Shown here piece by piece: positions 17,585 through 18,975 of a stretch of DNA of 18,975 nt (position 1 is its first letter; every line of letters starts with the position of its first letter). The DNA comes from CAYNLG01 sp964397995 (GTDB lineage: Bacteria > Planctomycetota > Phycisphaerae > FEN-1346), in assembly GCA_964397995.1 (NCBI GenBank), contig CAYNLG010000072.1, positions 1 to 18,975 of the forward strand. Direction: 5' to 3'. Position numbers and translations under genes: made by a program. The notes beneath the pieces are model-generated. The model saw only the letters and a program-made list of their open reading frames with translations, made no database searches and was not told where the DNA came from.

Positions 17585-18975
17585 TCAGGCCTTTTCGCCG
17601 TCCTCTTCGCTCTCCTCCTCCGACCCCTCGGCGCCCGATCCCTCGTCCGCTTCGTCCGTCTCAGCCGCCTCGGCCGGTTCGTCGGCCTCGCCGGCTTCCT
17701 TGTCAGCGTCCGCGTCCGGTTCTTCAGCGGCCTCGGCGTCCGGCGCCTCGGCGGCGTCTTCCTCGACATCGGCCTCAACCGCGGCGGCCTTCTCCTGCTC
17801 GGCCTCTTCTGTTACTTCGGCTTCTTCGGCCACGTCGGTTTCGGCTTCTTCGGGTTCGGCGGCGGGTTCGGCCTCGGGCTGCTCAACCGGCTCCGCTTCG
17901 GTTTCCGCTTCGGCCTCCGGGGCGGGCTGTTCCTCCGCGGCGGCGTCCTCGGCCGGTTCGGCCTCGGCCTGGACCGCGGCCTCCTCCGCCTCGGCCGGCT
18001 CCCCCGGGGACGACGTCGGCAGGGCCTGGCCGAACAGCGTGGTGCCGGCGGCGCCGGCGCCCTCGCCCGCTTCGGCGTACTCGATGCCGCCCATGCGCGG
18101 CCCGCGCTCTTCGGCGGCGGCTTCGGCCTCGGCCTCGTGGTCCTCGGCGGCCCACTGGACGCGCTTCAGGCTGAGGCCGATCTTCCGCTCGTCCGGGTCG
18201 ACCCGCAGGACTTTGACCTCGAGGTCTTCGCCGACCTTGACGACCTCCTCGGGGTTCTCGACCTTGTGGTCGGCCAGCTCCGAGACGTGCAGGAGGCCTT
18301 CCAGGCCGTCCTCCAACTCGACGAAGACGCCGAAGTTGGTAACCTTGGTGACGGTGCCCTTGACGACCGCGCCGGGGACGTAGTTCTCGGGAATCTTCCG
18401 CTCCCAGGGGTCCTCTTCGAGCTGCTTCAGGCCCAGGGCGACGCGCTTCTTGTCCTGGTCGACGCTGAGGACGACGCACTTGATCGTGTCGCCCTTGTTC
18501 ATGACCTCCGAGGGGTGGCCGACCTTCTGAGTCCACGACATGTCGGTGACGTGGAGCAGGCCGTCGATGCCCTCTTCGATCTCGACGAACGCGCCGTAGT
18601 TGGCGAGGTTCTGGACCTTGCCCTCGACGACCGTCCCGGGCGGGTACTTCTCTTTGACGAGCGTCCAGGGGTTGACCTCGGTCTGCTTCATGCCGAGGCT
18701 GATTTCCTGCTTGGCCTTGTCGATGGCGAGGACCACCACCTCGACGTCTTCGGCGACGTTGACGACCTCGGACGGGTGGTTGATACGCTTGGTCCAGGAC
18801 ATTTCGCTGACGTGGACGAGGCCTTCGATGCCCTCCTCCAGCTTGACGAAGGCGCCATAGGGGGTGATGTTGACGACCTCGCCGCGGGTCTTGGCGCCGA
18901 TCGGGTAGCGGGCCTCGATGTTGTGCCAAGGCGACGGGGTCTTCTGCTTGAGGCCGAGGGCCACCTTTTCCTTCT
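17585..18975 (-). CDS. rpsA: 30S ribosomal protein S1 (5'-truncated by window edge) with long acidic C-terminal tail
   Basis: S1 binds mRNA on the small ribosomal subunit and helps it dock, especially where Shine-Dalgarno sequences are weak. The frame is open to the window edge, so the N-terminal part is missing; 462 residues are visible. Three complete S1 (OB-fold) domains are seen, at about visible residues 14-97, 102-185 and 189-273, each with the pattern G-x-V-x-x-(I/L/V)-x-x-(Y/F)-G-x-F-V, then EGL-(V/L)-H-V. The visible sequence opens with KEKVALGLKQ, the end of a further upstream domain. After the third domain a tail of 189 residues begins at WAAEDHEAEAE; it is dominated by Glu, Ala and Asp, with few aromatic residues, and is probably disordered. 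It ends ESEEDGEKA. Ordinary S1 proteins have six domains and no such tail. The GTG near 18964 is an internal valine, not a start. Confidence 0.94.
   Translation of the reverse strand, partial: KEKVALGLKQKTPSPWHNIEARYPIGAKTRGEVVNITPYGAFVKLEEGIEGLVHVSEMSWTKRINHPSEVVNVAEDVEVVVLAIDKAKQEISLGMKQTEVNPWTLVKEKYPPGTVVEGKVQNLANYGAFVEIEEGIDGLLHVTDMSWTQKVGHPSEVMNKGDTIKCVVLSVDQDKKRVALGLKQLEEDPWERKIPENYVPGAVVKGTVTKVTNFGVFVELEDGLEGLLHVSELADHKVENPEEVVKVGEDLEVKVLRVDPDERKIGLSLKRVQWAAEDHEAEAEAAAEERGPRMGGIEYAEAGEGAGAAGTTLFGQALPTSSPGEPAEAEEAAVQAEAEPAEDAAAEEQPAPEAEAETEAEPVEQPEAEPAAEPEEAETDVAEEAEVTEEAEQEKAAAVEADVEEDAAEAPDAEAAEEPDADADKEAGEADEPAEAAETDEADEGSGAEGSEEESEEDGEKA

Noticed and set aside
17600..18000. The periodic GCTTCGGCCTC-like pattern, considered as a tandem DNA repeat.
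   Set aside because: It follows from Glu/Ala codon use in the acidic tail of S1; the units are irregular in length and order.

Overview
The window is GC-rich with strong G/C preference at third codon positions, so long open frames appear by chance on both strands and most had to be discarded. It is a bacterial chromosomal segment. The combination of a very large GspK-like protein with a DNDGDG loop, a membrane-anchored double-vWA protein, an S1 with a long acidic tail and a short RpoD-type sigma factor suggests Planctomycetota (Phycisphaerae-like). That placement is an inference from gene content and family resemblance; there is no rRNA or other phylogenetic marker set here to settle it.

Layout, left to right. 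(1) 2-2437 (+): the 3' part of a large extracellular or pseudopilin-like protein, closed by a strong hairpin. (2) 2588-5071 (+): a membrane-anchored vWA protein, probably read from a promoter whose TATAAT lies only 7 nt before the ATG. (3) 5106-5447 (-): a PilZ-domain protein, convergent with the vWA gene across a UUCG hairpin. (4) 5595-5680: a perfect 22-bp inverted repeat whose right arm lies inside the last codons of mnmG. (5) 5650-7488 (-): mnmG (gidA), a tRNA wobble-uridine modification enzyme. (6) A structured divergent intergenic region, then two overlapping sensor kinase genes (7747-12577, +): a membrane PAS4-HisKA-HATPase kinase followed by a REC-PAS-PAS-HisKA-HATPase-REC hybrid. (7) 12664-15579 (+): a proteostasis pair, hsp20 then lon, 3 bp apart, with its own candidate promoter. 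The Lon carries a lysine-rich C-terminal tail. (8) A convergent intergenic stretch, then a minus-strand block: apt (15901-16443), an RpoD/SigA-type sigma factor (16499-17338) and the 3' part of rpsA (17585 to the window end), transcribed in the order rpsA, sigma, apt.

Functionally this is mostly housekeeping (tRNA modification, translation, purine salvage, transcription initiation, protein quality control) around an accessory signalling module: the kinase pair and the nearby PilZ protein. No CRISPR array, tRNA, rRNA, prophage or intact transposon was seen. I did not find a clearly new multi-gene system. The most unusual items are the repeat-derived C-terminus of MnmG, the lysine tail and purine tract at the end of lon, the 189-residue acidic tail of S1, and a Cys/His motif in the first PAS domain of the kinase.
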